From Olsenella sp. SW781 (GTDB lineage Bacteria > Actinomycetota > Coriobacteriia > Coriobacteriales > Atopobiaceae), in assembly GCF_012027725.1 (NCBI RefSeq), contig NZ_SJOU01000001.1, positions 186,001 through 250,000 of the forward strand: a DNA stretch of 64,000 nt, in the 5' to 3' direction. This document shows positions 61,871-64,000 of the stretch, in pieces. The stretch's first letter is position 1. Every line of letters starts with the position of its first letter. A program made the translations under genes and the position numbers. The notes under the pieces are model-generated. The model had not been told where the DNA came from and searched no databases. It saw only the letters and a program-made list of their open reading frames with translations.

Positions 61871-63398
61871 GCGCCTCCCTGAGCTCTGCCGCGCTGTGCA
61901 CCCCAAGGGCCCGGTAGACGCGGCTCCGGTACGACTTGACCGTGCCGCGCGCGAGGTGCAGGCGCTCGCACACCTCGGGCTCGCCCATGCCGCCGGCGAG
62001 GCAGAGCGCCACCTCCACCTGCGTCTCACTGAGCCCGCGCTCGCTCAGGAGCTCCCGCGCGAGCGCGTCATGGCGCGGGGCGTCGCCGCGCTCGGGCCCG
62101 AAGGCGCGACCGAAGGCAAGCGCGGTCAGGGCGGCGACGAGGAGCCACGCCCCGTCGAGCGGGCCGGGCTCGGGGAGGACGACCCTCGCCACCGCGTCCT
62201 GAGAAAGTGCGATCAGAGCGAGACCCATGAGACCCGAGGCCTCGGGCGCACGGCAGGCGAGCTCCTGCGACCCCGCCCTGAGGACGCGGCGCGCCCGCGA
62301 GGCGGGGGCGTCCCCGGGCTCGCGGCGCGCGATGTCCGCGCCCAGAAGCGCGAGCGCCGCGACGACGAGCAGCGCTCCCGCGAGGCGACGTGGCCACGTC
62401 GAGACGACGAGCGCGGGGACGAGGGGCGCGACCAGCGCCGTGACGAGCCCCTTGTCCCAGGAGGGCGAAGTGCCGAGGCGCTCGCCGAGCGCATGGGCGC
62501 CGCCGGTGTCCGCGCCCAGGAGGACGAAGCACGAGAGCGAGACCGAGACGAGCAGCGCGCCGGCAACGACGCAGGCGCTGGAAAGCGACGAGGGCGCCAG
62601 GAGGGTGACCAGCGAGGCGCAGGGCGGCGTGGCCGCGGCCAGCGCCTCCGCAAGCCGCCGCGCGCGGCTCTCGCCAGCTCGGTCGTCCTTCTCGCCCCGC
62701 GCCCCTCCGGCCTCTTTCGCGAGGGCCTCGAGCTCGTCCTTCGAGCCGACGCCCAGCTTCTCGTAGCCCCTCGAGCGCAGGGTGCCGACGGTCGACTCCG
62801 AGACGCCGAGCGCGCGGGCGATCTGGGGGCGCGTCTCGCCGGCAAGGGTCCTCTCCAGCACCTCCGCCTCACGCGGGCTGAGGGGGCGGGCGGCGAGGGA
62901 GGCGAGGGGCGCGGAGGCGTCAGCGGGCTTACCGCCGCGGGACGAAAGCGCCCTGACCGCGAGCACCGCCACGACCGCGCACGTCGCGAGCGAGAGCGAC
63001 GCGAGCGCGACGGCGGGCGAGGGGGCCGGGAGGAGGGCGCAGGCGAGGACGGCGACGCCAGAGACCGAGAAGAGCTCCCGCTCGGGAACGCCCGCCCCCA
63101 CGGCCAGGCATATCAGGCCGATGAGCGAGACCGTCGAGAGGGCGACCGCGAGGGCAGAGGGGAGCTGCAGTCCCAGCGCCCGAGCGGCGGCGCAGAGCGC
63201 GAGGGCTGACGTGGCAACCCCGCCGGCCGCCACCATCGCGCGCCGGCAGCGCTCGGAGGAGACGGGGTCCGCCGCGCCGAGCAGCCTCCCGACGAGGACG
63301 AGGGCGGAGGCGAGGGGAACGGAAAGGGGGAGCGCGCACGCGGAGGTCAGAAGGCAGGCGATCCAGGCGAGCGCGAGCGGTCCCCGGCGACGACCCAT
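61848..63398 (-). CDS. Membrane protein with two LuxR-type helix-turn-helix domains
   Basis: A 516-residue protein with alternating membrane and DNA-binding parts. About five hydrophobic segments (8-150) precede a first LuxR HTH (172-228: LSPREAEVLERTLAGETRPQ, VSESTVGTLRSRGYEKLGV); about five or six more segments (262-435) precede a second HTH at the C-terminus (455-512: LSETQVEVALCLAGG, LARGTVKSYRSRVYRALGV). One C-terminal LuxR HTH behind a membrane domain is common in Coriobacteriia; two in one chain is unusual and suggests fusion or duplication of such a regulator. The start at 63398 (MGRRRGPLAL) was chosen; earlier codons overlap the upstream gene. Target and signal unknown. Confidence 0.82.
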   Translation of the reverse strand: MGRRRGPLALAWIACLLTSACALPLSVPLASALVLVGRLLGAADPVSSERCRRAMVAAGGVATSALALCAAARALGLQLPSALAVALSTVSLIGLICLAVGAGVPERELFSVSGVAVLACALLPAPSPAVALASLSLATCAVVAVLAVRALSSRGGKPADASAPLASLAARPLSPREAEVLERTLAGETRPQIARALGVSESTVGTLRSRGYEKLGVGSKDELEALAKEAGGARGEKDDRAGESRARRLAEALAAATPPCASLVTLLAPSSLSSACVVAGALLVSVSLSCFVLLGADTGGAHALGERLGTSPSWDKGLVTALVAPLVPALVVSTWPRRLAGALLVVAALALLGADIARREPGDAPASRARRVLRAGSQELACRAPEASGLMGLALIALSQDAVARVVLPEPGPLDGAWLLVAALTALAFGRAFGPERGDAPRHDALARELLSERGLSETQVEVALCLAGGMGEPEVCERLHLARGTVKSYRSRVYRALGVHSAAELREALRIPARA

Positions 63399-63423
63399 GT
63401 GGGCACGCGCGGACAAGGGAGCC

Positions 63424-64000
63424 CTACCGGTCGCGGCAGCTCCAGACGGCGCCCTCCGTGGCGATGAAGTCAACGGGAACGTCATGGCCGTCCGTCGGGA
63501 GCGGGTTGGAGGAGAGCATCGTCGTGCGCGCGAGGCCGATCTTGTCGCCGGGATAGAACGCGAGGAAGCGGTCGTAGTAGCCGCCGCCGTAGCCCACGCG
63601 GTGTCCGGCCCCGTCGAAGACGAGGCCCGGGACGAGGCATACCGAGCCGACCATATCGGGCGTGGTCACGACCGGCGCGTCCGCGGCGGGCTCGAGGATG
63701 CGCATCGTGCGCGGGACGAGCTCGTCGAGCGAGCGGATCTCGTGGAAGGCCATGTCGTGGGCCTCGAGGTCGACCCTCGGGACGGCGACGCGCCGCCCCT
63801 CCGCGAGCAGCGACTCGATGAGGGGGCGCGTCCCCACCTCCGCCTCGCGCGACACGTACGTCAGCACGAGGGAGGCCTCGGAGAAGAGCGGGAACGCCTC
63901 GAGGGCGCTTCGTATCGAGGCGTCGCTCTCAAGGCGGGAGCGTGCCGGGATGGTGCGACGAGCGACGAGGTAGTTGCTCCTGAGCGAGCTCTTGTCGGCG
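63424..64000 (-). CDS. 5-formyltetrahydrofolate cyclo-ligase (5' end outside window)
   Basis: Recycles 5-formyl-THF to methenyl-THF with ATP. The frame reads from the window edge through LRSNYLVARRTIPARSRL, ASLVLTYVSREAEVGTRPL, PRVDLEAHDMAFHEI, to VPGLVFDGAGHRVGYGGGYYDRFL, the ATP-binding G-x-G-G-G-Y-Y-D-R signature, and ends in PLPTDGHDVPVDFIATE. The start codon lies beyond 64000; the ATG-like codon at 63867 is internal. It reads toward the LuxR-type gene, 25 bases ahead of it. Confidence 0.93.
   Translation of the reverse strand, partial: ADKSSLRSNYLVARRTIPARSRLESDASIRSALEAFPLFSEASLVLTYVSREAEVGTRPLIESLLAEGRRVAVPRVDLEAHDMAFHEIRSLDELVPRTMRILEPAADAPVVTTPDMVGSVCLVPGLVFDGAGHRVGYGGGYYDRFLAFYPGDKIGLARTTMLSSNPLPTDGHDVPVDFIATEGAVWSCRDR

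Overview
The window is about 70 % GC (judged by eye), almost fully coding, with short or overlapping gene junctions and many GTG/TTG starts. Gene orders (rpsB-tsf / pyrH-frr-uppS-cdsA; rpsP-khpA-rimM-trmD; mreBCD-pbp2-rodA; obgE-proBA-nadD-yqeK-rsfS), pyruvate phosphate dikinase, a CtpE-like P-type ATPase and a membrane-anchored LuxR regulator point to a high-GC Gram-positive actinobacterium. An anaerobic Coriobacteriia member (Olsenella/Atopobium/Collinsella type) is my best guess; this is inference from content, not a database match.

Layout. 1-5.0 kb (all minus): rpsB-tsf, then pyrH-frr-uppS-cdsA, covering translation, UMP kinase, ribosome recycling and lipid/wall-carrier synthesis. 5.1-11.7 kb: rplS, rnhB, yraN, comM, dprA, trmFO and a XerC-type recombinase. 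11.7-17.4 kb: a DUF6273 anchored protein, a dGTPase-like HD hydrolase, a 144-bp palindromic MITE-like element, ppdK, and a half-length relative of the PPDK regulatory protein. 17.5-23.0 kb: rpsP-khpA-rimM-trmD-lepB-glyQ-glyS. 23.2-25.2 kb (plus): a two-component system. 25.2-33.8 kb: rplU-rpmA, then obgE-proB-proA-nadD-yqeK-rsfS, a REP-type tyrosine transposase framed by two palindromes, and dinB. 34-45.4 kb: a long cell-shape operon (cyclophilin, TPR protein, mreB, mreC, mreD, pbp2, rodA, DUF697 protein, radical-SAM protein, DUF2344 protein). 45.5-51.8 kb: zinc-ribbon membrane protein, aconitase, P-type ATPase, tRNA-Arg(CCG). 51.9-61.0 kb (plus): DAHP synthase, tyrA, aroB, aroA, aroC, pheA, aroE-aroK fusion and aroQ. 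61.1-64 kb: two small paralogous membrane proteins facing a membrane protein with two LuxR helix-turn-helix domains, and a 5-formyl-THF cyclo-ligase cut by the window end.

How it fits together. The plus-strand cluster holds every shikimate step from PEP + erythrose-4-P to chorismate plus both branch enzymes to phenylpyruvate and 4-hydroxyphenylpyruvate; only an aminotransferase is absent. The most unusual gene is the last: its dehydroquinase carries an N-terminal glucose-type PTS EIIB domain with the CxTRLR phospho-cysteine motif intact, which suggests that sugar-transport phosphorylation state could be sensed by aromatic biosynthesis. PEP is both the PTS phosphate donor and a substrate of two enzymes here, and ppdK in the same window makes or consumes PEP, with only half a regulatory protein beside it. 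Other oddities are the double-HTH membrane LuxR protein, the REP transposase whose flanking palindromes supply stop codons to two genes and cover the upstream region of an apparently leaderless dinB promoter, and the MITE-like hairpin just upstream of the dGTPase gene.
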